20,738 nucleotides of DNA. It comes from CAVZLD01 sp964522605 (GTDB taxonomy: Bacteria; Planctomycetota; Planctomycetia; Pirellulales; Pirellulaceae). The number at the start of each line of letters is the position of its first letter. The stretch's first letter is position 1. The stretch lies in NCBI GenBank assembly GCA_964522605.1, contig CAZFWV010000094.1, positions 1-20,738 of the forward strand, read 5' to 3'. The translations under genes and the position numbers were made by a program. Shown piece by piece: positions 1-8,511 of this stretch. Below the pieces are notes generated by a model, which had not been told where the DNA came from, made no database searches, and saw nothing but the letters and a program-made list of their open reading frames with translations.

Positions 1-351
1 TTGCACCCGCGACGCCAAAGGGGGCATTCCTCAATGGTAAGGCAAGCCGTCAATCACCGCGGATGAACCCTGCAACATGCGACAACGATTCATCTTGGAG
101 ATCACCCCAGAGTTTGTTGCTTCCCTACGAAATTCGTAACGTCCCGTTTTCCGCTTCGAGCCATCTGATCGGGACCGGCTGTCTGCTCGTGACGCCGGGA
201 CCGCAAAACGACTCGCTGTTCACCAACAGACGCGCGACGCTAGAATAGGGAGCAAGTCGGGTCTTGAGCCGTTTCGGACTCGAAGCAAAGGGCATCGGTC
301 GGTTTTGATTCGATCCGTGCTAATCGAAGTTTCGCTGCGGGTCTAGTCGGT
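1..351. other. Intergenic or flanking stretch before the sigma factor gene
   Basis: No convincing gene is visible. A 61-codon open frame at 63-248 has no recognisable domain, signal peptide or good ribosome binding site, so I leave it out. The only structured element is a copy of a dispersed repeat at 14-44, listed separately. No consensus-like promoter for the sigma factor stands out. The window starts inside this stretch, so the gene to the left is unknown. Confidence 0.5.
14..44. repeat. Dispersed 31-bp repeat, copy 1
   Basis: This segment matches 11670-11700 at 26 of 31 positions without gaps. The shared core is CATTCCTCAAT, preceded by GCCAA-N-GGGG and followed by AGGCA. Both copies lie outside intact genes. 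The second copy contains a CCTCA/TGAGG inverted repeat that this copy has partly lost. It may be a small REP-like element, but its copy number in the genome cannot be judged from this window. Confidence 0.5.
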
Positions 352-918
352 ATGTCGGACGTCACGCGAATCCTCTCACAGATCGAGCAGGGCGACGCAG
401 GTGCGGCCGAGCGGCTGTTGCCGATGCTGTACGACGAGTTGCGCACGCTGGCCGCGCACCGCATGGCCCGCGAGGCACCAGATCACACGCTGGACGCAAC
501 AGCGCTCGTGCACGAGGCATACATTCGGCTGGTCGATGTCAAGAAAGCCCAGCACTGGGACTCGCGCGGCCATTTCTTTTCGGCGGCTGCCGAGGCGATG
601 CGGCGAATCCTCATCGAGCAAGCTCGTCGTAAGCGTGGTCCGACGGCCGGCGGCCGACACCGCCGGGTGGAATGGTCGGGGGTCGATTTGGGTGCTGTCG
701 GCCCAAACCTCGATTTGCTCGCCCTCAATGAGGCATTGGAGAAGCTGGAGGCGAACGATGCGCGGGCCGCGAAGCTGGTTAAGCTGCGGTTTTTCGCTGG
801 ACTGACGAACGATGAGGCAGCCCAGGCGATTGGCATTTCTCCCTCTACGGCCAAGTCCGAATGGGCATACGCCAAAAGCTGGCTCCGCGCCGCCATGTCG
901 GAAGGTTCGTCCACCTGA
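352..918 (+). CDS. ECF-family RNA polymerase sigma factor (planctomycete type)
   Basis: The 188-aa protein has the two-domain layout of ECF sigma factors. Region 2 lies at about residues 20-90 and includes LVHEAYIRL and a basic segment ending in QARRKRG. Region 4 lies at about 125-185 as a helix-turn-helix (LVKLRFFAGLTNDEAAQAIG, then SPSTAKSEW) for binding the -35 element. It resembles the TIGR02999/PF07638 group that is abundant in planctomycetes. No anti-sigma factor gene is adjacent; instead a large membrane Ser/Thr kinase follows 213 bp downstream on the same strand. In planctomycete ECF-kinase pairs the kinase is thought to control the sigma factor, and that is the inference here. The ATG at 352 is the best start by family length, although its Shine-Dalgarno sequence is poor. 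Confidence 0.9.
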   Translation: MSDVTRILSQIEQGDAGAAERLLPMLYDELRTLAAHRMAREAPDHTLDATALVHEAYIRLVDVKKAQHWDSRGHFFSAAAEAMRRILIEQARRKRGPTAGGRHRRVEWSGVDLGAVGPNLDLLALNEALEKLEANDARAAKLVKLRFFAGLTNDEAAQAIGISPSTAKSEWAYAKSWLRAAMSEGSST

Positions 919-996
919 CCCGAGACAGGCCGAAAAAAGAACGACTGGTCGTTGTGCCACCAGGGAGCTCGGACGACCGACGGAAGTCCGGCAGAT

Positions 997-1020
997 CTCG
1001 GGAGATTTCTCAATCCCGAG
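997..1020 (+). terminator. Hairpin between the sigma factor and kinase genes (possible terminator)
   Basis: CTCGGGA at 997-1003 and TCCCGAG at 1014-1020 form a perfect 7-bp stem with a 10-nt loop. There is no U-tract after it, so it is not a textbook intrinsic terminator. It lies 79 bp past the sigma factor stop, and if it does terminate transcription the kinase would need its own promoter. The loop and right arm also resemble the core of the dispersed repeat (TCTCAATCC...GAGG), so it may instead be a degenerate copy of that element. Confidence 0.25.
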
Positions 1021-1131
1021 GGCCTTGTCCGCGCAACCATGAAAAATTATTGCCCTCTCGCTGACCGTTCTTCCGCAGATTCTCGCATTGATTCTTGAGG
1101 ACATATACTCGGCGTCTCCTGGAGAGAAACG

Positions 1132-4100
1132 ATGCTTCCGAAATTGCTCGACGAAAAGGCCATCTTCAAGATCGCTTACCGCATTGAGGCGCCGGATGCG
1201 CGGAGCGATTTTCTGAAGGAGGTCTGTGGCGACGATGACGCGCTGCATGGCCGAATTGTCAAGTTATTACAGATCAACCAGGAAGAGCCGAACTTTCTGG
1301 AATCTCCCGCCGTGCAAATCGACCCGACTGACGATCGCTCGCGAGGCATCGACGCAATCGACACCCAGATCGGTCCCTACAAGATTCGCGAGCAGCTCGG
1401 CGAGGGAGGCATGGGGATCGTCTATGTCGCCGAACAAACCGAGCCGGTCCGCCGCAAAGTGGCGCTGAAACTCATCAAGCCGGGCCGCGACACGAAACAG
1501 GTCATCGCCCGCTTCGAGGCCGAGCGGCAGGCGTTGGCGCTGATGGACCATCCAAACATCGCTCGGGTCCTCGATGCCGGGACAACCGAAGCGGGTCGAC
1601 CGTACTTCGTGATGGAACTGGTTCGCGGCATGCCAATCAATCAGTTCTGCGACAAGGCCCGACTGACGACGCGCCAACGGCTGGAGCTGTTCATCACGGT
1701 CTGCCAGGCCGTCCAGCACGCTCATCAGAAGGGTGTCATCCACCGGGATATCAAGCCGTCCAATGTCCTGGTCACCAAGCACGACGGCGTACCGGTTGTC
1801 AAGGTGATCGACTTCGGCGTCGCCAAGGCGCTGCACGAACCGCTTGGAGAGAATTCCGTCTACACGGGATTCGACCAGATGGTAGGAACTCCGAAGTACA
1901 TGAGTCCCGAGCAGGCAGAGATGAGCGGGCTGGACATCGATACACGGACGGACATCTACAGTCTGGGAGTATTGCTGTACTGTCTGCTGACCGGCAAGAC
2001 GCCACTCGACTCGGATGATCCGCAAAAGCACTCCTATGACGAACTGCGACGACAGATTCGAGAGGTGAATCCCCCCAAGCCGTCGGACCGCTTCAGCACC
2101 ATGAAGAATGCTGATCTCTCGACGGTCGCCCAGCAGCGTCACACCGACCCACAGCGTCTCAGCCGAGATTTGCGCGGTGATCTGGACTGGATCGTGATGA
2201 AGGCCTTAGAGAAGGATCGCACACGACGGTATGAAACGGCCAATGCATTCGCGCAGGACGTACGACGTTACCTGAATGATGAGCCCGTTACGGCTGTCGC
2301 GCCAAGCGCATCGTACGTGATTGGCAAATACGCTCGGCGGCACAAAGTGGCCCTGACAACGGTGGCCTCGTTCGCAGCCTTGCTGCTGGTGAGTGCCATC
2401 GTGAGTACGTCGCTGGCCGTGATGGCGGCGAAGCAGACGCGAGAGGCCCGCCATAATTTGACGATCGCGGAACAGAAGGAACTGGAGGCACAGGACGCGT
2501 TAGGGCGAGAGCGATTTTTGCTAGAGAAAATTGCCGACGAGCGTGATGCGTCGTATCGCGACAACTATGCGATTTCGAACATGCTCCTGCAAAAGGAATT
2601 CGAAGGCAAGAACTTCCAGGAAGCCGAACAACTGCTCGCCGATCTGGCGGATTACGAAGACCGCAGCTTTGAGTGGTATTACTGGCAACGACAGCTCCAT
2701 CTTGAGTCGATCGAGATCCCTTGCGAAGCCGATCACTTTGTCCGGTGCCTCGATTACTCTCCTGACGGAAAGACCATTGCCGTCGGTGAATTAGAATTCA
2801 ATCGGGTGCGGATCTTCAGCACTGCGAACGAGCAACCGGAGAATGTTCCAACGATGGTTTATCCCAACGAACCTCTGGCGTTGGGATTTGCACCGGTTGG
2901 CGACCGGCTGTTTGTGATCGCTGGGCGTTTCGTCTATCTTCATGACTCGCACGACGGAAAGTTGATTCATCGCTTGGCCCACAATTCGCCAACGTACGGC
3001 TGGGCCGAGGTGGATGCTGCCTTTTCGCCTGACGGCAAACGGTTGGTGATCGTCGAATCGCATTCCGATCAAGAAGCGGTACAGATTGTGATCTGGGAAC
3101 CGTCATCCGACGCCGCGCCCCACCGATTCGACGTTCCCATCCGAGGTGACCATTGCGGTATCTCCTTCTTTCCCGATGGCCGTCGTGTCGCGGTATCCGC
3201 CTGGTATCCCGGTCAACCTGTTGACGAACGGAAAGTCGCCATCGTCAATCTCGACTCGGAAGAGGTTGAATCCAGCTACACAACGCTGGATGATGTGTCC
3301 ATTTCCCCCGATGGCCAGCGTCTGGCCAGGTTTGTGGACGCACCGGATCTTGGGCGGCACGTGAACGTCCTGGATATCACTTCCGGCGAGAGCCTCTTTC
3401 GATTGGCCGGGCATCGCTCGCCGCGCATCGCGAAGTTTTCCGCTGACGGCCAATACATCGCCACGGTAGACGACGATGCGGCACGGCTTTGGGATGCCTC
3501 GACCGGAAAAAAAATCGGTCACCTGACCACCGGATACTGTAATCTGGCATTCGCTCCTGACAGCAAGAAGCTGGCGACACTGTGCCAAGGCAAAGGTGTC
3601 GTCAAGATCTGGGATTTGGATCGCGTCACGGAGGCCGATCACCTCTTTGGCGCGGGCTCGCGTCATGAGGGAGACTTGATGCGCGCTGCTTGGGCACCAG
3701 ACAGTACGCACGTGGTGTTGGGCGGAGCGCCCGGATTTGTCGAAGTCTGGAATACGGTGACACGGCAGTTGGAGTCGACACTCCGGCGTGATGGTGAATC
3801 GCCCAACGCGACGGCGCTCGATTGGTCCAAGGATGGCAAGTGGATCGCGATCGCAGTCGATCTGCCCGACCAGAAAGGCGTCCTGCGGATCTGGGATGCC
3901 GAGCGTCGGCAGGAGATTCGTGAACTCCGCAACCTTACGGTCCACACGCGAGCAATCCGCTTCTCCCCCGATGGTCGCTTGTTGGCCGCAGGCTATCACG
4001 ACCATCTGGTTGTCTGGAATACACTGGACTGGACGTTCCGTGTTCTGCTGGAAGACGCATTTGGGCAGGTCGGGGATGTCAACTTTTCGCCCGATAGCCG

Positions 4101-5181
4101 GGAGCTTGCCGCGGCCGTGGGTGATGGCACGGTCAGAATCGTTGACGTCGATACCGGTCGCCAAGTGGTCAAACACGATTGTCCGCTCATGCCTGGCAAT
4201 GGACACCGGACGTTTGCGATGCGCGTCACCTATTCACCGGACGGCAAGCGTCTGGCCGTCGGTCAGTGGGGCGGGCTCTACGTGATCGACCGGGAAACTC
4301 AACAGGAGATCTTTCGAACGCGCGACGATGTACAGGTTCGGGCCGTTTCCTATTCGCCGGATGGTCGGCGACTGGTGACCGGAGACCCGTGGACCGGTCG
4401 TGCGCGAGTTTGGGATGCGTCGAGTGGAAAGGAGTTGCTGCGACTTGCCGCGGGCTTGGGAGTCAACACGCAAACGGCCTGTTTTTCCCCCGACGGCCGG
4501 AAGATCTTCGTCGGAGGCCCCGGTGAAGACAACGCCATGGTCTGGTTCGCAGCGACCGATCGTGAGATCGAGCAGCGCGAAGCCCTATTCGCAAACTACG
4601 CGCGGCGAAAGGAAGAAGCCAAACAGGCGCGACAAGCGGACGAAGGAGCCATCAAGAAGTGGCTGGCATTGGGGCCGATTCCAAATGGAGATGACCGCGA
4701 CGCGGCGCAAGCCGTGAACCATGTTTTCCTCGCCAATGAAGCGAACATGCGCCCCAAGTCGGGCGATTCGGTCATCATCGGCGATCAGGAAATGGCGTGG
4801 ACCGCCGTGGAACTGGACGACTACGTTTTTAATGCGGACCGAGTTTGGCCCAATCCGCGGAATGAAGATTACCCGAACTGTACCGCGTACGCCGTGACCT
4901 ATATCATCTCGGACCGAGACCAGGAAAACGTCCGCATTCAACTCGGGTTGGGAGACTACGGCAAGCTCTTCCTGAACGGCAAGGAACTGCACAAGTGGGA
5001 CGATGCGGAATACAAGTTTACTCCGGCTGTTGAAACGCTGGAGGGGATCCACTTGCAGCAGGGTGTAAACAGCCTGGTCTTCAAGATCGCCAACCGCGAG
5101 TACCGATGGGGCCTGTCCGTGCAGCTGACCGACAGCAACGGCATGCCATTGCAAGGGATTCATGTTTCTAATTCGCCTTGA
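1132..5181 (+). CDS. Membrane-anchored Ser/Thr protein kinase with WD40 propeller
   Basis: This 1349-aa Hanks-type kinase has a kinase domain at about residues 83-385. Visible landmarks are the glycine loop GEGGMG (90-95), the ATP-binding lysine K113 in VALKL, the catalytic loop HRDIKPSN (204-211), DFG (227-229) and the SPEQ at the end of the activation segment. All key catalytic residues are present, so activity is expected. One transmembrane helix lies at about 406-430, followed by a charged, probably coiled-coil linker. Residues from about 535 to 1165 hold roughly a dozen WD40-like repeats with recurring SPDGK-type turns. The last 180 residues look like a jelly-roll or galactose-binding-like domain, which I infer from pattern only. 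A Shine-Dalgarno GGAGAG precedes the ATG. The kinase presumably faces the cytoplasm, with the propeller in the periplasm. It pairs with the upstream ECF sigma factor; its ligand and substrate are unknown. Confidence 0.92.
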   Translation: MLPKLLDEKAIFKIAYRIEAPDARSDFLKEVCGDDDALHGRIVKLLQINQEEPNFLESPAVQIDPTDDRSRGIDAIDTQIGPYKIREQLGEGGMGIVYVAEQTEPVRRKVALKLIKPGRDTKQVIARFEAERQALALMDHPNIARVLDAGTTEAGRPYFVMELVRGMPINQFCDKARLTTRQRLELFITVCQAVQHAHQKGVIHRDIKPSNVLVTKHDGVPVVKVIDFGVAKALHEPLGENSVYTGFDQMVGTPKYMSPEQAEMSGLDIDTRTDIYSLGVLLYCLLTGKTPLDSDDPQKHSYDELRRQIREVNPPKPSDRFSTMKNADLSTVAQQRHTDPQRLSRDLRGDLDWIVMKALEKDRTRRYETANAFAQDVRRYLNDEPVTAVAPSASYVIGKYARRHKVALTTVASFAALLLVSAIVSTSLAVMAAKQTREARHNLTIAEQKELEAQDALGRERFLLEKIADERDASYRDNYAISNMLLQKEFEGKNFQEAEQLLADLADYEDRSFEWYYWQRQLHLESIEIPCEADHFVRCLDYSPDGKTIAVGELEFNRVRIFSTANEQPENVPTMVYPNEPLALGFAPVGDRLFVIAGRFVYLHDSHDGKLIHRLAHNSPTYGWAEVDAAFSPDGKRLVIVESHSDQEAVQIVIWEPSSDAAPHRFDVPIRGDHCGISFFPDGRRVAVSAWYPGQPVDERKVAIVNLDSEEVESSYTTLDDVSISPDGQRLARFVDAPDLGRHVNVLDITSGESLFRLAGHRSPRIAKFSADGQYIATVDDDAARLWDASTGKKIGHLTTGYCNLAFAPDSKKLATLCQGKGVVKIWDLDRVTEADHLFGAGSRHEGDLMRAAWAPDSTHVVLGGAPGFVEVWNTVTRQLESTLRRDGESPNATALDWSKDGKWIAIAVDLPDQKGVLRIWDAERRQEIRELRNLTVHTRAIRFSPDGRLLAAGYHDHLVVWNTLDWTFRVLLEDAFGQVGDVNFSPDSRELAAAVGDGTVRIVDVDTGRQVVKHDCPLMPGNGHRTFAMRVTYSPDGKRLAVGQWGGLYVIDRETQQEIFRTRDDVQVRAVSYSPDGRRLVTGDPWTGRARVWDASSGKELLRLAAGLGVNTQTACFSPDGRKIFVGGPGEDNAMVWFAATDREIEQREALFANYARRKEEAKQARQADEGAIKKWLALGPIPNGDDRDAAQAVNHVFLANEANMRPKSGDSVIIGDQEMAWTAVELDDYVFNADRVWPNPRNEDYPNCTAYAVTYIISDRDQENVRIQLGLGDYGKLFLNGKELHKWDDAEYKFTPAVETLEGIHLQQGVNSLVFKIANREYRWGLSVQLTDSNGMPLQGIHVSNSP

Positions 5182-5319
5182 GCCGTCACTGATCGCGCGC
5201 CGGTGCCCCTCGGCGCAGGGCGTCGTCGGGTCTGTCACGACGAAAATCAGCCGGGCCGTTTACCGGTCTGGCAGCGATCGGCACTTGTGAGACAATCGGC
5301 GGGAGAATATCCTGACGGA

Positions 5320-5733
5320 ATGAGCGAAATCGTCCGCTTTACAATCTCCCTGGAGACCGACTTGCTCGAGGAGTTCGACCGCTTCGTCGAACAAGGGCAG
5401 TTTCCTACGCGCAGCGAAGCGATCCGCCAGTTGATCCACGATGCGCTCACACGCCAGACCTGGGAAACCGATAGCGGACAGGTTGCCGGAACGCTCACAC
5501 TGGTCTATGACCATCACCGCACGCAGATCCAGCAGCGATTAGTACGACTCCAGCACGATCATGTGGATAACGTTGTTGCTACGCTGCACGTGCACCTGGA
5601 TCACGACCTGTGCATGGAAGCGATTGCACTGCGTGGCAGCGCGGATGAATTGCGGAAACTGACTGCCGGACTGCGGGGAATTAAGGGAGTGTATAAGGGC
5701 GAGTTGGTTCTCGCCGCCGGACACCAGTCGTAA
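5320..5733 (+). CDS. nikR: Nickel-responsive transcriptional regulator NikR
   Basis: The 137-aa protein matches NikR over its full length. The N-terminal ribbon-helix-helix (VRFTISLETDLLEEFDRF, then the TRSEAIRQLI helix) binds DNA. The C-terminal ACT-like domain carries the nickel site HVHLDHDLCMEA, which supplies the conserved His-X-His and Cys ligands (H87, H89 and C95 in E. coli), with a further His from VYDHHRTQ in the partner subunit. NikR tetramers bind a long inverted repeat when loaded with Ni(II) and usually repress nickel uptake. The ATG at 5320 fits the family N-terminus (MSEIVRF); the frame stays open upstream but without homology. The gene converges on the metal ABC operon, whose promoter has a candidate NikR site at 8392-8418. 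No good NikR site is seen before nikR itself. Confidence 0.93.
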   Translation: MSEIVRFTISLETDLLEEFDRFVEQGQFPTRSEAIRQLIHDALTRQTWETDSGQVAGTLTLVYDHHRTQIQQRLVRLQHDHVDNVVATLHVHLDHDLCMEAIALRGSADELRKLTAGLRGIKGVYKGELVLAAGHQS

Positions 5734-5840
5734 GTTGACCGCGCAGTAAACCGCTTCTGTGGCAAAGTCGTTGTCTTGCGCGGTGGCCAAAGGACCGCTG
5801 GTTCGCACCTCGTCATTCCGGTGCAGAATAGGGCGTGGCT

Positions 5841-6647
5841 TCATCGCCGTCCCAGAGCGGCGGCGATCACGACCAGCAGCGAAGAGAGAATCACGATCAT
5901 CGCACCGGTCGGCAGATCTGTAGCGGCGGAGAGCAAAAAGCCGCCTAAACCGCTGAACGCTCCCAGCACCGAAGACAACAACAACGTCGGACCACAGCCG
6001 CGGACCAATCGAGATGCTGCCACTGCCGGGTTGGCCAGCAGGCTGTAGATCATGAGTCCGCCTACGGTTTGAAAATTGACAGTCAAAACCAGGCTGGCCA
6101 GCAGCAGGAACAAAGTCCAGACCAAGGTCACGTGCACCCCGGCCGCGGCGGCGTGGGCGCGGGAAAAGAGGATCGCCCGCATCTCTTTGTAGAATGCGGC
6201 CACGAACAACACTTCCAGGACCGCGGTTGCGATCATGATCACGACTTCGTTCCAGCGACAAAACGTCAAGCTGCCCCATAACAGATTCCGCACTTCGTTG
6301 TCGGATACGCCAAACCGACTAAAGAGTCCCAGGCCAAGAAAAGCCAGTCCCATCATCAGCGAAAAAAGCATCCCCAAGACGACGTTCGTGTCGGCGCGGA
6401 CCTTCTGCGGGTCCAGCAGTCCGACGAGAATCGCCGAGGCAGCGGCTGCCGTCAGCGCGGGTAACAGCAGCCACGGACCCGTCAAACCGCCTAACGCGCC
6501 GAACACGCCGCCAGCCAGCGCCGCGTGAGCAATGCAGATCCCCAAGAACGGAATTCGCATACCTACGATGTATCCGCCTAGCAACCCTGTGGACGCGCCA
6601 GCCGTGACCCCGGCCACCAACACGGGCATCCAGAACCACAAGTCCAT
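5841..6647 (-). CDS. Metal ABC transporter permease (ZnuB/MntB family)
   Basis: The 268-aa, very hydrophobic protein has about seven to eight predicted membrane helices and belongs to the ABC-3 permease family (ZnuB, MntB, TroC). Family features include an N-terminal GLLGGYIVGMRIPFLGICIAHA segment and NFQTVGGLMIYSLLANPA near the end, which resembles the conserved coupling region. It would form the membrane channel for a divalent metal ion. Its start overlaps the ATPase stop by one base (TGATG), so the two are translationally coupled. It is the last gene of the importer operon and ends about 107 bp from the convergent nikR. Metal specificity cannot be read from the permease; the regulatory context favours nickel. 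Confidence 0.9.
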   Translation of the reverse strand: MDLWFWMPVLVAGVTAGASTGLLGGYIVGMRIPFLGICIAHAALAGGVFGALGGLTGPWLLLPALTAAAASAILVGLLDPQKVRADTNVVLGMLFSLMMGLAFLGLGLFSRFGVSDNEVRNLLWGSLTFCRWNEVVIMIATAVLEVLFVAAFYKEMRAILFSRAHAAAAGVHVTLVWTLFLLLASLVLTVNFQTVGGLMIYSLLANPAVAASRLVRGCGPTLLLSSVLGAFSGLGGFLLSAATDLPTGAMIVILSSLLVVIAAALGRR

Positions 6648-7453
6648 CAGGAAGATCCTCGTGCAGGACGCGGTGCGAGCAGAAAGCGATCCGCCTGGTG
6701 CAGTACGGTCAGCGACGAACCGTACAACGCCTCGATTTGTTCCGGGACTAACACTGATCGCGGGTTTCCCTCCGCAATCAAGTGGCCCTGCTGAAGAATC
6801 GCAACCCGATCCGTACTCGACGGAATGGCTTCCAGATCGTGGCAGACAAGCACAATCGTGAGCGATCCCAACGTGCGGAGTTCTTCCAGTGCGGAGACAA
6901 TCTGTTCCCGCCAGTACACGTCGAGGTTCGCCGTCGGCTCATCGAGTAACAAAATCTCGGGTTGCTGCACCATTGCCATCGCCAGCAGCGTCTTTCGCTG
7001 TTCTCCGCCCGAAAGCTCACCGTAGGGACGACTCGCAAGGCGGCCGAGCCCCAGCCGATCAATCCAGGAGTCGACAATTCGCCAGTCATCGATCCTTAAG
7101 CGACGTAGTAGACCGGCTCGGCCCGTTCGCCCGATCGAGACAACTTCTCGTACGGTCAGCGGCATTTCACCGGCAACGGCAAGAATCTGAGCCAGATAGG
7201 CGATGCGACGACGCAGAATCGTCAACCGCACGCTCGAAAGTTCGTGAATCGGTTGGCCCAGGACGACAACTCTTCCCTGCGCAATTCTCGTCATCCCGAT
7301 CAGACACTTCAGCAGCGTGCTCTTCCCTGCTCCATTGGGACCCACAATCGCCAAGAGTTCGGCACGACCAACAGACAGTCGCTTTACCGAGAGAACTTGC
7401 CGCCGCCCACGACGCACATCCACGCCATCCAATTCGATTGCTGCCGAAATCAT
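6647..7453 (-). CDS. Metal ABC transporter ATP-binding protein (ZnuC/MntA-like)
   Basis: This 268-aa ABC ATPase powers the importer. The Walker A motif GPNGAGKST is at 38-46, the signature LSGGEQ at 147-152, the Walker B motif ILLLDE at about 167-172, and the switch histidine is H205 in VCHDLEAI. All catalytic elements are intact. Its closest-looking relatives are the ATPases of zinc, manganese and iron chelate importers. The ATG overlaps the stop of the binding-protein gene by 4 bp (ATGA), and its own stop overlaps the permease start by 1 bp, so the three genes form one tightly coupled operon on the minus strand. Confidence 0.92.
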   Translation of the reverse strand: MISAAIELDGVDVRRGRRQVLSVKRLSVGRAELLAIVGPNGAGKSTLLKCLIGMTRIAQGRVVVLGQPIHELSSVRLTILRRRIAYLAQILAVAGEMPLTVREVVSIGRTGRAGLLRRLRIDDWRIVDSWIDRLGLGRLASRPYGELSGGEQRKTLLAMAMVQQPEILLLDEPTANLDVYWREQIVSALEELRTLGSLTIVLVCHDLEAIPSSTDRVAILQQGHLIAEGNPRSVLVPEQIEALYGSSLTVLHQADRFLLAPRPARGSS

Positions 7454-8298
7454 GGATGCCTGGCCTCGACGAACGATACCACGTTGTGACTGACTAGTTC
7501 GTCAAAAGCCTCGGATTCCAGCCCCACAGGAAAATTTCCGAAGACGACCACTTCAGCACCTAGTCGGTCCCCCAATGCGTCGGCCAGCTGTCGACCTTCT
7601 GGAAGGTTGGCTACGATCTGCTTCACGTTCGCCGCTTCTCCCGCCCGGATGGCCGCGTCGATCTCACTGGGTCGCGCGATGTCGGCAGCGGCAAACGTCG
7701 CGATTACGTCGAGCCCCAGATGGCGGCAGAATAACTCCTGGTGACCGCTGCAAAGCACGGGTGCCCCCTTCAGCCCCGCTCCCGCGATCTGCTGGATCGC
7801 CCAATCGTCCAGCCGTCGCATTCGCTCCGCGATCCTCTCCATCGCTTTGTCGGCGTCGGCCCTCGAGCAGTGGTGCTGCGTGACCAGCGCTTCGGCTAAC
7901 TGTTGACAAACCGATCGATAACTCTGGGGATCGCACATGCCACCCGGTACGCGGACCGCAATCACGTGCGGACCATGGTTTCCATGGCTCTCCAGCCGGC
8001 GATCCAGTGCCGATTGAAAGTCAAACCGGATCAGTGCCGAACTTCTTCGCAATTGCCGCACTTGGCTCGGCCGCAAATCGAAATGCCCCGGACACATTCC
8101 CGGCTCCGCGAGGAGCATCAACGGAACGTCATCACCCAACAGGTCGCGTGTTGCCGCGGCGAGATACGAGTTCGAAACAACCAACGGCGGTTGTGTTTGA
8201 TCGACGTCGGACGCCGACGGGCCATCCGTTTTTTTTTCACAGCCGTAAAGGATCGGCACGAAACAAATGAGTGCCACGAATCGTGCAACTCTCGCCAT
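7450..8298 (-). CDS. Metal ABC transporter substrate-binding lipoprotein (ZnuA-like)
   Basis: The 282-aa protein begins with a lipoprotein signal peptide ending in LYGC, with C20 as the lipidated residue. It has the cluster A-I (ZnuA/TroA) layout: a PGHFDLRPS segment with H72 where the first metal histidine normally sits, a long linking helix around 145-175, then SGHQELFCRHLGL with H186 at the usual later histidine position. The histidine-rich loop of zinc-binding ZnuA is missing, and the usual C-terminal Asp/Glu ligand region reads FGNFPVG instead. Besides C20 it has six cysteines (69, 122, 131, 144, 183, 191), which is unusual for the family. These differences and the NikR-like operator upstream suggest a metal other than zinc, probably nickel; this is inference. 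It is the first gene of the operon. Confidence 0.85.
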   Translation of the reverse strand: MARVARFVALICFVPILYGCEKKTDGPSASDVDQTQPPLVVSNSYLAAATRDLLGDDVPLMLLAEPGMCPGHFDLRPSQVRQLRRSSALIRFDFQSALDRRLESHGNHGPHVIAVRVPGGMCDPQSYRSVCQQLAEALVTQHHCSRADADKAMERIAERMRRLDDWAIQQIAGAGLKGAPVLCSGHQELFCRHLGLDVIATFAAADIARPSEIDAAIRAGEAANVKQIVANLPEGRQLADALGDRLGAEVVVFGNFPVGLESEAFDELVSHNVVSFVEARHP

Positions 8299-8391
8299 GG
8301 TCGCGACTTTCCATTCCGTTCAGGGTGCCCGCACGAACAACGGCTCCCGTGCAGACGTGCTGGGCGGCCTTGCAGGCCCCGATTTGACTCG

Positions 8392-8418
8392 GTATTATAC
8401 TTTTTCAAATCGTAACAC
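8392..8418. promoter_or_regulatory. Candidate NikR operator
   Basis: GTATTAT (8392-8398), 13 bp, then GTAACAC (8412-8418). From memory, the NikR site described for Desulfovibrio/Geobacter-type NikR is GTGTTAC-N13/14-GTAACAC. The right half is identical to it and the left half matches 5 of 7. The element spans the region between the predicted -10 and -35 of the importer operon, so bound NikR would block RNA polymerase. A nikR gene lies at the other end of the operon. The site sits between the importer and the divergent methyltransferase and could affect both. Confidence 0.6.
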
Positions 8419-8423
8419 TGCAA
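8394..8423 (-). promoter_or_regulatory. Predicted sigma-70-type promoter of the metal importer operon
   Basis: On the minus strand, TTGCAG (8418-8423) is followed by an 18-bp spacer and a perfect TATAAT (8394-8399). Transcription would start near 8387 and leave a leader of about 90 nt before the binding-protein ATG at 8298. The whole promoter core is covered by the candidate NikR operator. Confidence 0.55.
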
Positions 8424-8511
8424 TGGTCCGTCGGCTGCTGGGACAAGCGATGGAGCAACGGCATCGTACGATTGGATTATGCTGCCATCGTTGCCACGTG
8501 GGATAACTTCC

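Noticed and set aside
63..248. Small 61-codon open frame upstream of the sigma factor
   Set aside because: No ribosome binding site, domain, signal peptide or neighbour that supports it.
5738..5784. Inverted repeat ACCGCGCA/TGCGCGGT between the convergent nikR and permease genes as a bidirectional terminator
   Set aside because: The 8-bp arms are perfect, but the loop is 31 nt and no U-tract follows on either strand, so the evidence is too weak to list it.
7450..8298. Naming the importer znuABC
   Set aside because: The family matches, but the ligand changes and the NikR-like operator argue against zinc, so no specific symbol is given.
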